A DNA stretch of 64,000 nt, taken from Lachnospiraceae bacterium (GTDB taxonomy: Bacteria; Bacillota; Clostridia; Lachnospirales; Lachnospiraceae). The stretch is taken from contig JAILEM010000152.1 of assembly GCA_024687745.1 (NCBI GenBank), positions 36,809 through 100,808 on the forward strand, given 5' to 3'. Within the stretch, counting starts at the first letter, position 1, and each line of letters starts with the position of its first letter. Positions 8,864-17,174 of the stretch are shown here, piece by piece. The translations under genes were made by a program, and so were the position numbers. Below the pieces are notes generated by a model. That model was given only the letters and a program-made list of their open reading frames with translations. It made no database searches and was not told the DNA's origin.

Positions 8864-9736
8864 ATGGCATATTTATATGAAGAGGGAGATATGATAAAAA
8901 AACCGGTAGAGTGTTTTTATCATGGAACAGAAAGTGACACCTTCCCGGTTCATCCCCATTGGCATTACTATACGGAAATATTATATGTACTTGAAGGTAC
9001 GGCCCTTGTTTCCGCCGATAATAAAAAGTATGAAGTGAGAGAGGGGAGCATGTTCATATTTTTCCCGCAGGTTGTTCACTCCATAGATTCGGTCGGATAT
9101 GAAAGACATGCTGTATTTAAGTTTGATGCAAATGTCATAGCCATGAGCTCACCCTATGCCCCCAAGCCCAGAAATGTATTAAAATCCGCTGCGAGCCAGA
9201 ATATGCTCTGTCTGTTTGACAAAAGCCAGACAGAGAGTATGGGAATGCCCGAGCTCGCCCATGAATGTATAAAGGAAATGAACGGATATAAATACGGATA
9301 TGATATGATAGTCAAATGTTCTCTTTATAAGCTCCTTACCTTTATGGTGAGGATATGGGTGGATAAAGGGCTTGTGCTCAATGATGAGGCTTTTTCCGAC
9401 GAAAGCTATGATATATACAGTATTACCGAGTATATAGATAAAAACATGTCCTCAGGCATTAAAACCGCAGACATAGCAAAGGCCTGCGGCATGAGCTATG
9501 CCTATTTTGCCAAAAAGTTTGCTTCGGTCTACGGTAAGACCTGCAAGGAATATATAGAAGAGATGAGAGTATATAAGGTGGAGGAGTTTTTGATGTTCAC
9601 CGATTTTGATCTCACCTATATAGCCCAGGAGACGGGATTTGCCGATTGTTCACATATGATAAAGGATTTTAAAAAGCACAGGGGTACTACACCCAAGCAG
9701 TTCAGGATGCAGCTGTTGAAAAAAGCCCAGGAATGA
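8864..9736 (+). CDS. AraC-family transcriptional regulator
   Basis: About 290 residues: N-terminal cupin sensor (residues about 20-95, with FPVHPHWHYYTEILYV, the histidine-rich metal or sugar pocket typical of AraC/RhaS sensors) and a C-terminal double helix-turn-helix (about residues 190-285; TADIAKACGMSYAYFAKKF, then DLTYIAQETGFADCSHMIKDFKKH). Start chosen at the ATG at 8864, which has GGAAGGCAGAG just upstream and lies 40 bases after a good promoter; the longer frame from GTG 8804 would include that promoter. It follows the terminated galactoside operon and precedes a diguanylate cyclase, so its target is uncertain; the sugar operon is the obvious candidate (inference). Confidence 0.9.
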   Translation: MAYLYEEGDMIKKPVECFYHGTESDTFPVHPHWHYYTEILYVLEGTALVSADNKKYEVREGSMFIFFPQVVHSIDSVGYERHAVFKFDANVIAMSSPYAPKPRNVLKSAASQNMLCLFDKSQTESMGMPELAHECIKEMNGYKYGYDMIVKCSLYKLLTFMVRIWVDKGLVLNDEAFSDESYDIYSITEYIDKNMSSGIKTADIAKACGMSYAYFAKKFASVYGKTCKEYIEEMRVYKVEEFLMFTDFDLTYIAQETGFADCSHMIKDFKKHRGTTPKQFRMQLLKKAQE

Positions 9737-9775
9737 TCTTTTATGCAGAACAAAAACAGGATTGGATGATGATAA

Positions 9776-11254
9776 ATGAAGGATGATAAAAAGAACAACA
9801 AAAAAAAGAAGAATAAAATAGCCAGAGTCAAGGATATAAAGGGGTCAAACAGCCTTTATGCGGGAATGCTCTGGGTCACTCTTTTTCCGCTTGTTATCTA
9901 CGGCATCGTGATAATGATCTATATCTCCTTTACACTGACAAATGACGTTGCAAAGGAAGCCAGGAATAATCTCAGAAATGTATCATATACGGTCAAGGAA
10001 GCATACGGTAATATGTATGAGGGCGACTATAATGTGGTCATTTACGGTGATGATATAGATTTTTACAAGGGAAGCAGCGATATGACCGAAAGCTATGGGA
10101 TGATAGATTCCATACATGAGGAAACAGGTCTTGATATCTCTATCTTTTTCCTGGACACCAGACTTCTTACGACGGTCAGGGACTCAGAGGGTAACCGCTT
10201 CCTAAAGACAGGTATCAATCCGGCCATAGTGACCGACGTGGTAACAAACAGAAAAGAAATGTTCTACGATAATATCGTTATAGGGAATGAGAATTATTAT
10301 GCATATTATACACCTCTTATGTCTGAGGATAATGATACGGCCTTAGGAATGATAGGCGTTGCGAAGCCCGCATCCGAGATATCAAGGATGGCTTTTATCG
10401 CAGTAGCCAAAAGTGCTCTGATAATCGTTGCTGCGATGGTGATCACGGCCCTTCTCATAATCAGGTTTACTTCGGGCATTATTGCTACGATAAAGAAGAT
10501 AATGAAATTTACAAATGAGATAGCAGACGGTGATCTTTCAACAGAGCTTGATCCGGCGGTAGCAAACAGGAGTGATGAGCTTGGAGAGCTGGGAAGGCTT
10601 GTCACGAAGCTCAGAGGTTCATTAAGGAGACTTATCGAAAGAGATGCTCTTACCGGAATATACAACAGGAGATATGCCGTAAATAAACTGAATGAGTTTA
10701 AGAATGACGGAATAAGATATTGTGTTACCATAGGCGATATAGACTTCTTTAAGAAGTTTAATGACAGCTTTGGCCATGAATGCGGAGATGTCGTATTGAA
10801 GGAGGTTGCAAGAGTCCTGAGGGAGGGTATGGCTCCCTTCGGATATGCCACAAGATGGGGCGGCGAGGAGTTTTTGCTGATCTTTGAAAATATGGATCTG
10901 GATGCCGCAGGTCTGGCCACTCAGGGAGTCCTTGATAAGATAAGGGCCTTAGAGGTCAATCATGAGGGAAAGATACACAGCGTCACCATGTCCTTCGGTG
11001 TTGCTGCAAGCGATAAGGAAAGGAGCATGGATGAGGACGTAAATGCTGCCGATATGCTGTTGTATGAGGCCAAGGAGGGTGGAAGGAACAGGGTAGTGTT
11101 CAGGGCAGAAGAAGAGAAAGAGGATATTTCTAAGGAAGAAGCCGGAGATACGGAAGCCGGAGATACAGAAGCCGGAAATATAGATGCCGGAAATATAGAG
11201 GCCGGAAATATAGAGGCCGGAGATACAGAAGCTGAAAAGCCGGAAGAGGCTTAA
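9776..11254 (+). CDS. Membrane diguanylate cyclase with extracellular sensor and repeat tail
   Basis: A 492-residue c-di-GMP synthase. Layout: lysine-rich N terminus, transmembrane segment (about 28-56), extracytoplasmic Cache-like sensor (about 57-205), second transmembrane segment (about 210-232), HAMP linker, GGDEF domain (about 290-445) and an acidic tail. The active-site loop reads RWGGEEF, a permitted GGEEF variant, so it should be active. The RxxD inhibitory site that normally sits just before it is absent (the positions read A and G), so product inhibition through this site is unlikely. The tail contains six 5-residue repeats of the type EAGDT/EAGNI encoded by a 15-bp tandem repeat. 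It lies 33 bases before valS, in the same direction; a functional link is not evident. Confidence 0.93.
   Translation: MKDDKKNNKKKKNKIARVKDIKGSNSLYAGMLWVTLFPLVIYGIVIMIYISFTLTNDVAKEARNNLRNVSYTVKEAYGNMYEGDYNVVIYGDDIDFYKGSSDMTESYGMIDSIHEETGLDISIFFLDTRLLTTVRDSEGNRFLKTGINPAIVTDVVTNRKEMFYDNIVIGNENYYAYYTPLMSEDNDTALGMIGVAKPASEISRMAFIAVAKSALIIVAAMVITALLIIRFTSGIIATIKKIMKFTNEIADGDLSTELDPAVANRSDELGELGRLVTKLRGSLRRLIERDALTGIYNRRYAVNKLNEFKNDGIRYCVTIGDIDFFKKFNDSFGHECGDVVLKEVARVLREGMAPFGYATRWGGEEFLLIFENMDLDAAGLATQGVLDKIRALEVNHEGKIHSVTMSFGVAASDKERSMDEDVNAADMLLYEAKEGGRNRVVFRAEEEKEDISKEEAGDTEAGDTEAGNIDAGNIEAGNIEAGDTEAEKPEEA
11138..11227 (+). repeat. 15-bp in-frame tandem repeat, six copies
   Basis: Six contiguous units of the form GAAGCCGGAGATACA, with a few substitutions (GAT/GAG for GAA, AATATA for GATACA), encode EAGDT or DAGNI/EAGNI pentapeptides at the C terminus of the diguanylate cyclase. 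The unit length is a multiple of three, so copy-number change would not shift the frame. Confidence 0.9.
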
Positions 11255-11287
11255 ATATAATCAGAGTTTTGTCAGGAGGAAGAACAG

Positions 11288-13948
11288 ATGGGAAAAGAAT
11301 TAGCAAAGACCTATGATCCCCATGGTATGGAGGACAGGATTTATGCTAAATGGATGAACAAAAAGTATTTTCATGCAGAGGCAGATAAGAGCAGAACACC
11401 TTTTACTATAGTGATACCGCCTCCAAATATCACGGGGCAGCTGCATATGGGACATGCACTTGATAACACTATGCAGGATATCCTTATAAGGTATAAAAGG
11501 ATGCAGGGGTATAATGCTCTCTGGCAGCCGGGCACAGACCATGCCAGCATAGCTACGGAAGTAAGGATAATCGAAACATTAAAAAAAGAAGGAATAGATA
11601 AGGAAGATCTTGGCAGGGAAAAGTTTCTTGAAAGAGCCTGGGAATGGAAGAAGGAGTACGGCGGAAGGATAGTGGAACAGCTTAAGAAGCTCGGTTCATC
11701 CTGTGACTGGGACAGGGAACGCTTTACCATGGATGAGGGATGCAACAGGGCAGTCACCGAGGTGTTCTGCAAACTGTACAATAAAGGTCTCATATATAAG
11801 GGCAGCAGGATAATAAACTGGTGTCCTGTATGTAATACATCGATATCGGATGCAGAGGTTGAGTATGAGGAACAGGCAGGACATTTCTGGCATATCAGAT
11901 ATCCGTTTATCGAGGATGACGGAAGTGTCAGCAGTGACAGATTCATAGAATTTGCGACCACGAGGCCGGAGACTATGTTAGGTGATACAGCCGTTGCCGT
12001 AAATCCGCAGGATGACAGATATAAACATCTTATCGGAAAGAAGCTTATGCTTCCCATAGTCAACAGGGAGCTGCCGATAGTCGGGGATCCGTATGTTGAT
12101 ATGGAATTCGGAACAGGTGTTGTAAAGATAACTCCGGGACATGATCCTAATGACTTTGAGGTAGGAAAGAGACATGATCTTCCTGTCGTAAATATCCTAA
12201 ATGATGATGCCACGATAAATGAGAACGGCGGAAAATACTGCGGCATGGACAGATATGAGGCAAGAGAAGCCATCGTAAAGGAGCTTGACTCGATGGGACT
12301 TCTTGTTAAGATAGAGGAGCATACACATAATGTCGGTACTCATGACAGATGCGGTACAACGATAGAGCCTATGGTCAAGATGCAGTGGTTCGTCAAAATG
12401 GATGAGCTTATAAAGCCGGCGGAAGAGGCGGTAAAAAACGGCGATATCAGGCTTATTCCCAAAAGGATGGAGAAGACCTATTATAACTGGACCGGAAACA
12501 TAAGAGACTGGTGTATATCCAGACAGCTATGGTGGGGACACAGGATACCGGCATATTACTGTGAAAAATGCGGAGAAACTGTTGTATCCAAGGAGGCTCC
12601 CTGTAAATGTCCAAGGTGCGGACATGATAAATTCACACAGGATCCCGACACGTTAGATACCTGGTTTTCTTCGGCTCTGTGGCCTTTTTCCACACTGGGA
12701 TGGCCTGAAAAGACCGAGGATCTTGACTATTTCTATCCTACAGATGTCCTCGTTACGGGTTATGACATAATATTCTTCTGGGTTATAAGAATGATATTCT
12801 CAGGATATGAACAGATGGGAGAGAGGCCGTTTAAGACGGTGCTTTTCCACGGGCTTGTAAGGGATTCACAGGGCAGGAAGATGTCTAAGTCCTTGGGAAA
12901 CGGTATAGACCCGTTGGAGATAATAGATAAATACGGAGCGGATGCCTTAAGACTGACACTTATTACCGGGAATGCACCGGGTAATGATATGCGTTTCTAC
13001 TATGAGAGAGTTGAGGCCAACAGAAACTTTGCAAATAAGGTATGGAATGCATCCAGATTTATCATGATGAACATAGGGGATAAGACAGTGGAGATCCCGA
13101 AGGAATCTGACTTTGAGCCCGTGGATAAATGGATCATGAGCAAGCTTAATAAGGTTATCAGGGAGGTTACAGAGAATCTTGATAAGTTTGAGCTTGGTAT
13201 CGCCGTTTCAAAGACCTGTGATTTTATATGGGATGAATTCTGTGACTGGTATATAGAGATGGTTAAGCCAAGGCTTTATAATTCGGATGATGAGTGTTCA
13301 AGAAATGCAGCTCTGTATACCTTAAAGTCCGTGCTCATAGATGCCTTAAAGCTTCTCCATCCGTATATGCCGTTTATTACCGAGGAGATCTTTACAACTC
13401 TTCAGGATGAGGAAGAATCGATAATGATCTCAAGCTGGCCTGTATATGAAGAGAGCAGGAATTTTGAAAAGGAAGAGGCATCGATCGAGATAATCAAAGA
13501 GGCAGTCAGGGGTATCAGAAATGCAAGGACAGAGATGAATGTTCCGCCTTCAAGGAAGGCTCACGTTTATATTGTGTCCCAAAAAGAGGACATTATCAGG
13601 GCTTTTGAAGAGGGTAAACTGTTTTTTGCCTCCCTTGCATCGGCCTCCGAGGTTGATGTATTGCGCAAAAAGGAGGGAATAGCGGATGATGCAGTCTCTG
13701 TTGTTATACCGGATGCCAATATCTATATTCCTTTTGCCGAACTTGTTGATATAAAGCAGGAGATCGAAAGACTTAAGAAGGAGGAAAAGAAGCTGGAGGG
13801 AGAGTTAAAGAGATCAAATTCCATGCTCAATAATGAAAAATTCTTAAGTAAGGCTCCTAAGGAGAAGATAGAAGAGGAAAAAGAGAAGCTCAAAAAATAT
13901 GAGCAGATGATGGAACAGGTTAAAGAAAGACTGGGTCAGCTAAGCTGA
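11288..13948 (+). CDS. valS: Valyl-tRNA synthetase
   Basis: A class Ia aminoacyl-tRNA synthetase that charges tRNA-Val. Length 886 residues, normal for bacterial ValRS. The HIGH signature appears as HMGH within [15 protein letters not shown] (about residues 40-54), the CP1 editing domain is present ([15 protein letters not shown]), zinc-type cysteine pairs are seen in YYCEKCGE and CPRCG, and the KMSKS loop reads [11 protein letters not shown] near residue 537. A C-terminal Lys/Glu coiled coil (about 815-886), the tRNA-binding arm of ValRS, separates it from IleRS and LeuRS. ATG at 11288 with AGGAGGA upstream. The stop codon lies inside the terminator hairpin at 13933. Confidence 0.97.
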   Translation: MGKELAKTYDPHGMEDRIYAKWMNKKYFHAEADKSRTPFTIVIPPPNITGQLHMGHALDNTMQDILIRYKRMQGYNALWQPGTDHASIATEVRIIETLKKEGIDKEDLGREKFLERAWEWKKEYGGRIVEQLKKLGSSCDWDRERFTMDEGCNRAVTEVFCKLYNKGLIYKGSRIINWCPVCNTSISDAEVEYEEQAGHFWHIRYPFIEDDGSVSSDRFIEFATTRPETMLGDTAVAVNPQDDRYKHLIGKKLMLPIVNRELPIVGDPYVDMEFGTGVVKITPGHDPNDFEVGKRHDLPVVNILNDDATINENGGKYCGMDRYEAREAIVKELDSMGLLVKIEEHTHNVGTHDRCGTTIEPMVKMQWFVKMDELIKPAEEAVKNGDIRLIPKRMEKTYYNWTGNIRDWCISRQLWWGHRIPAYYCEKCGETVVSKEAPCKCPRCGHDKFTQDPDTLDTWFSSALWPFSTLGWPEKTEDLDYFYPTDVLVTGYDIIFFWVIRMIFSGYEQMGERPFKTVLFHGLVRDSQGRKMSKSLGNGIDPLEIIDKYGADALRLTLITGNAPGNDMRFYYERVEANRNFANKVWNASRFIMMNIGDKTVEIPKESDFEPVDKWIMSKLNKVIREVTENLDKFELGIAVSKTCDFIWDEFCDWYIEMVKPRLYNSDDECSRNAALYTLKSVLIDALKLLHPYMPFITEEIFTTLQDEEESIMISSWPVYEESRNFEKEEASIEIIKEAVRGIRNARTEMNVPPSRKAHVYIVSQKEDIIRAFEEGKLFFASLASASEVDVLRKKEGIADDAVSVVIPDANIYIPFAELVDIKQEIERLKKEEKKLEGELKRSNSMLNNEKFLSKAPKEKIEEEKEKLKKYEQMMEQVKERLGQLS

Positions 13949-13959
13949 CCCGGCCTTTT
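13933..13959. terminator. Terminator overlapping the valS stop codon
   Basis: GGGTCAGC (13933-13940), a TAA loop and GCTGACCC (13944-13951) form an 8-bp hairpin followed by GGCCTTTTA. The last codons and the TGA stop of valS (13946-13948) are within the stem. The next gene converges from the minus strand, ending only 30 bases away, so the hairpin may serve mainly valS. Confidence 0.7.
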
Positions 13960-13978
13960 AAGATCATATCAGGAAGAT

Positions 13979-15373
13979 CTATTCAGTGATATAGTCTCCG
14001 GCATCGATGGCCGCCTGACTTTCGGGAAATGTGTTCATTACCTGGGTATAGAGTTCGTTGGCTTTGTTAATGTCCCCGGACTCCCTGTAAGCATGGGCGA
14101 GTGACATCAAAAGCTCCGGATCGTCCTGATGCAGGTTCCAGGCCTTGGAAAAGTTATCTATGGCGGTGGTATAATCGTTCTGTCTCATTGCCGTTTTGGC
14201 ATCGGCCACATATTTTGATATTGCATTTGATCCCGCGTTCTGACTCAGGATATTGTATAGCTCCACAAAGGATGGATTGGCGCCCTGAAGATATTCCTCG
14301 GAAATATTTGTGAGATTGTCAATGACGGCTGACGATGCATCCTCTGAACCAAGATATTCGCTTGCTGCCTTCATCAGATAGTCATTTTCATTCATTACTC
14401 CGTTAGAACCCTTAAGGTAATTGATCTCATCCTCATATTCCGTAAGCTTTGTTTCGTACTGTGTGAGTATCTGTTCCCTTTCCTGGGAATTTGATTTTTC
14501 CGCGGCAAGCTCTTCACTTACAAGCTTGTACTGCTTGTCATATCCCTCTGTTTCATTCTCTATACGGGCCGGAAGCACTAAAAACCAGCAGATGGCTATT
14601 CCGACAAGAAGTCCGAGTATGATATTAATGATAGAGGACATTCCCACTCTTTCTTTTGGCAGAGCAGGCTGTATTATAGTGTCATTTCCGCTTTGGTAGC
14701 TTATCGTATTGAGGGCATCCTGACGCTTTTTCTTATCGCTTGAATGCTCCGCTATATCCTTAAGTGCTTCGTTAACGTTAAGAAGATAGTATCTTGAACG
14801 TGTATTGGTGGCATCTATTGACAGTGACTTAAGGAGGATCCTCCTTGCCTTTGAGTAGTCTCCGTTGTCTATGTATATAAGAGCTAAGAGCTGATAGGCA
14901 CTGATCAGGTTTTTGTTGATGGAGAGTACCTTTTTAAGCTGTATCTCGGCCAGATCCCTTGTATCCTGATAGCAGTACTGCAGGGCCTGATTGTATTTTT
15001 TCAGGGTCTGGTTAATTGTATCGAGCTTATTCTGGTTGGCACTTAATATATTGATATAGTCATCAGCTATATTTTTTTTGCTTTCGTAGTTTTTGCTTAT
15101 TATCCATTCCGAAAGGGCGAGTACGGATTCACCCATCTCAAAATATACAAGGCCCAAAAGGTTTCTTGCATTTATATTCTTTTTATCATATTTAAGGCTC
15201 TGCCTCAGCGATTGTGCGGCACCTGAGAGGTCACGGACGCGTGCTTTTTCAAGACCATCATTATAAAGCGCATTGGAATTTGAGATGATCTTTTTATAAA
15301 GCCTTACATCAGCCTTGCAGGTGGGGCAGTAATCTAACTCGTTGAGACGATTGCCGCATGCATAACATTTCAT
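13979..15373 (-). CDS. Zinc-ribbon, transmembrane, TPR-repeat protein
   Basis: A 464-residue protein of unknown specific function. It begins with a zinc ribbon (CYACG at residues 3-7, CPTC at 17-20). A cytoplasmic tetratricopeptide region follows (about residues 30-205; repeats such as NARNLLGLVYFEMGESVLALSEW and ISAYQLLALIYIDNGDYSKARRILL-like units). Then come one transmembrane segment (about 247-267), a coiled coil (about 275-320) and further TPR units at the C terminus on the outer side (about 385-455). It is the last gene of a minus-strand trio; its ATG lies 10 bases after the stop of the 63-aa gene, with AAGGGG as ribosome site. TPR proteins scaffold complexes; a partner cannot be named. 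Confidence 0.8.
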   Translation of the reverse strand: MKCYACGNRLNELDYCPTCKADVRLYKKIISNSNALYNDGLEKARVRDLSGAAQSLRQSLKYDKKNINARNLLGLVYFEMGESVLALSEWIISKNYESKKNIADDYINILSANQNKLDTINQTLKKYNQALQYCYQDTRDLAEIQLKKVLSINKNLISAYQLLALIYIDNGDYSKARRILLKSLSIDATNTRSRYYLLNVNEALKDIAEHSSDKKKRQDALNTISYQSGNDTIIQPALPKERVGMSSIINIILGLLVGIAICWFLVLPARIENETEGYDKQYKLVSEELAAEKSNSQEREQILTQYETKLTEYEDEINYLKGSNGVMNENDYLMKAASEYLGSEDASSAVIDNLTNISEEYLQGANPSFVELYNILSQNAGSNAISKYVADAKTAMRQNDYTTAIDNFSKAWNLHQDDPELLMSLAHAYRESGDINKANELYTQVMNTFPESQAAIDAGDYITE

Positions 15374-15383
15374 GTTTTTCCCC

Positions 15384-15575
15384 TTACATAGGTTGTGTAT
15401 CCTCGAGCGTAGCCTTTATAAGAGCAGCTGCTTCTGTGGTTTCCTTATCGTTCTTTATCATTTCCAGCAAAATATCGGTCATATCCGTAAGGTCGTGCTC
15501 GTATACGGCGTTTTCCACCTGTTCGACCTCCATGCTGGGTTGGAATTTCTTTAATTCTTCTTCAAAATTTATCAT
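15384..15575 (-). CDS. Small acidic protein of unknown function (63 aa)
   Basis: Not recognised. The predicted product is soluble, acidic and helical, with no cysteine, no signal peptide and no transmembrane segment. It is supported as a real gene by its position: its ATG overlaps the TGA stop of the PurF-like gene (ATGA), and the zinc-ribbon/TPR gene starts 10 bases after its own stop. Such tight packing implies translational coupling of all three. The sequence contains a helix-rich stretch from about residue 15 to 58, so it could be a small binding partner for one of its neighbours (inference). Confidence 0.65.
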   Translation of the reverse strand: MINFEEELKKFQPSMEVEQVENAVYEHDLTDMTDILLEMIKNDKETTEAAALIKATLEDTQPM

Positions 15576-17020
15576 TTCTTTCTGCCTCCGGGACAGCCGT
15601 TACATGAGCGGCAATCCCCCTTTTTGTCCCAACAGTATGTACAGAGCTTCTCCTTGTCAAGGCCGACTGAATCCACCATGTCATCGAGTCTGTGAAACTT
15701 AAGGGAGGTGAAGTTGAGTTTCTTTCTTATTTCATCTACCATTTCATTATAATTGGCCGAATCGGGATCGGAATAATCCGATAATATCTCATCCGAAACA
15801 TTTTCACCCTCACGTTCTCTGATTATACGTCGTGTGATAAGATCATACTCCGAATTGGAGCGTGAAAAATTCAAAAATCTGCATCCGTATAAAAGCGGAG
15901 GACATGCAGGCCTTATATGAACTTCCTTTGCACCGCTCTTATATAATAGCTCTGTTGTTTCTCTTAACTGCGTTCCCCTTACTATGGAATCGTCAATAAG
16001 GAGAAGGGACTTTCCGTGTATGAGGGGATCCACCGGTACAAGCTTCATTCTGGCTATAAGGTTTCTCTGACTCTGATCCGTCGGCATAAAAGACCGCGGC
16101 CAGGTGGGAGTATATTTTATGAAGGGTCTTGCAAACGGGATGCCTGACTCGTTGGCATAGCCTATTGCATGAGCGGTTCCGGAATCGGGAACGCCCGCAA
16201 CTATATCAGGTCCGGAAGCATCTCTTTGCGCAAGTCTCCTTCCACATTCATAACGCATGGTCTCCACATTTATCCCCTCGTAGGAGGAGGTGGGGTAACC
16301 GTAATATATCCATAAAAAGGTACAGATCTTCATGGTATCTCCGGCTTTTCTGATGGTCTCTATCCCATCGGTTGTTATATATACTATTTCGCCGGGACCC
16401 AATTCTTTTTTATCGGAATATCCGAGGTTGATATAGGCAAAGCTTTCAAAGGAGACACAGTAACCGTCCTCCTTGCCGCCTATGACTATGGGGGTCCTGC
16501 CATACAGATCCCTTGCGGCATACAGTCCCCTGTCTGTCATTACAAGGATAGACATGGAGCCGTCGATAACACTCTGGGCATATTCTATACCCTCCGGGAT
16601 CGAGTCCCTTTTGTTTATAAGGGAAGCCACCAGCTCCGTGGGGTTTACATTGCTTCCGCTCATTTCAAGGAACTGAGTTCCTCCCTTACTGAAGGCCTCA
16701 CTTATAAGCTCGTCTGAATTATTTATCTTACCCACAGTGGTTATGGCAAAGCTTCCGAGATGAGACTGGATAAGGAGGGGCTGGGGTTCGTAATCTGATA
16801 TACACCCGATACCTATCTTTCCGTCAAACTCCTGAACATCTCTCTCGAATTTGGTACGGAAGGGAGAGTTCTGGATATTATGTATGGCCCGGTCAAAACC
16901 CGTAGAACCAAACATAGCCATTCCGCCGCGTCTGGTACCGAGATGCGAATGATAGTCGGTTCCGAAGAACAGATCATATTTACATTCCTTTTTAGAAACG
17001 ACTCCAAAAAAACCGCCCAT
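15572..17020 (-). CDS. Amidophosphoribosyltransferase-like protein lacking glutaminase residues
   Basis: A 482-residue PurF homologue. The phosphoribosyltransferase half is intact: the PRPP loop reads LLIDDSIVRGTQ (about residues 338-349). It ends in a cysteine-rich tail (CTYCW, CRSCNGC) that could help bind a 4Fe-4S cluster as in Bacillus PurF. The N-terminal half has the class II glutaminase fold outline but lost key residues. The protein begins MGGFFG where PurF has MCGI, so the nucleophilic Cys is Gly; the HRG motif reads TRRGG, and the NG oxyanion/glutamine motif reads VGKINN. I place the start at 17020 because AAGGAGG lies five bases upstream; the frame is open further to 17101, but this adds no Cys. 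It may use ammonia or have another role. First gene of a coupled trio. Confidence 0.85.
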   Translation of the reverse strand: MGGFFGVVSKKECKYDLFFGTDYHSHLGTRRGGMAMFGSTGFDRAIHNIQNSPFRTKFERDVQEFDGKIGIGCISDYEPQPLLIQSHLGSFAITTVGKINNSDELISEAFSKGGTQFLEMSGSNVNPTELVASLINKRDSIPEGIEYAQSVIDGSMSILVMTDRGLYAARDLYGRTPIVIGGKEDGYCVSFESFAYINLGYSDKKELGPGEIVYITTDGIETIRKAGDTMKICTFLWIYYGYPTSSYEGINVETMRYECGRRLAQRDASGPDIVAGVPDSGTAHAIGYANESGIPFARPFIKYTPTWPRSFMPTDQSQRNLIARMKLVPVDPLIHGKSLLLIDDSIVRGTQLRETTELLYKSGAKEVHIRPACPPLLYGCRFLNFSRSNSEYDLITRRIIREREGENVSDEILSDYSDPDSANYNEMVDEIRKKLNFTSLKFHRLDDMVDSVGLDKEKLCTYCWDKKGDCRSCNGCPGGRKK

Positions 17021-17162
17021 ATAAGCCTCCTTATATCCGATCGGGGATTTGATCCGCTTATCATAATGAATATCTGTCTGTTTAGAGATACTCATGATCA
17101 CAACAGTTACAGTTTAACACCTGCCTCTGATAAATACAATTTATAAAATAGTAAAAAAAGTG

Positions 17163-17168
17163 TATAAT
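17163..17168 (+). promoter_or_regulatory. Perfect -10 box very close to a start codon
   Basis: TATAAT at 17163-17168 stands only six bases before the ATG at 17175 of the following membrane protein gene. No clear -35 or ribosome site is present. If used, the mRNA would begin at or next to the start codon (leaderless). Confidence 0.4.
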
Positions 17169-17174
17169 AAAAAC

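Noticed and set aside
10306..10920. 204-codon minus-strand frame inside the diguanylate cyclase
   Set aside because: Antisense shadow of the GGDEF coding sequence; no ribosome site or family resemblance.
11371..12273. 300-codon open frame on the minus strand within valS
   Set aside because: It lies wholly antisense to a full-length valS with all motifs; the antisense product is low-complexity Ser/Leu-rich with no recognisable feature.
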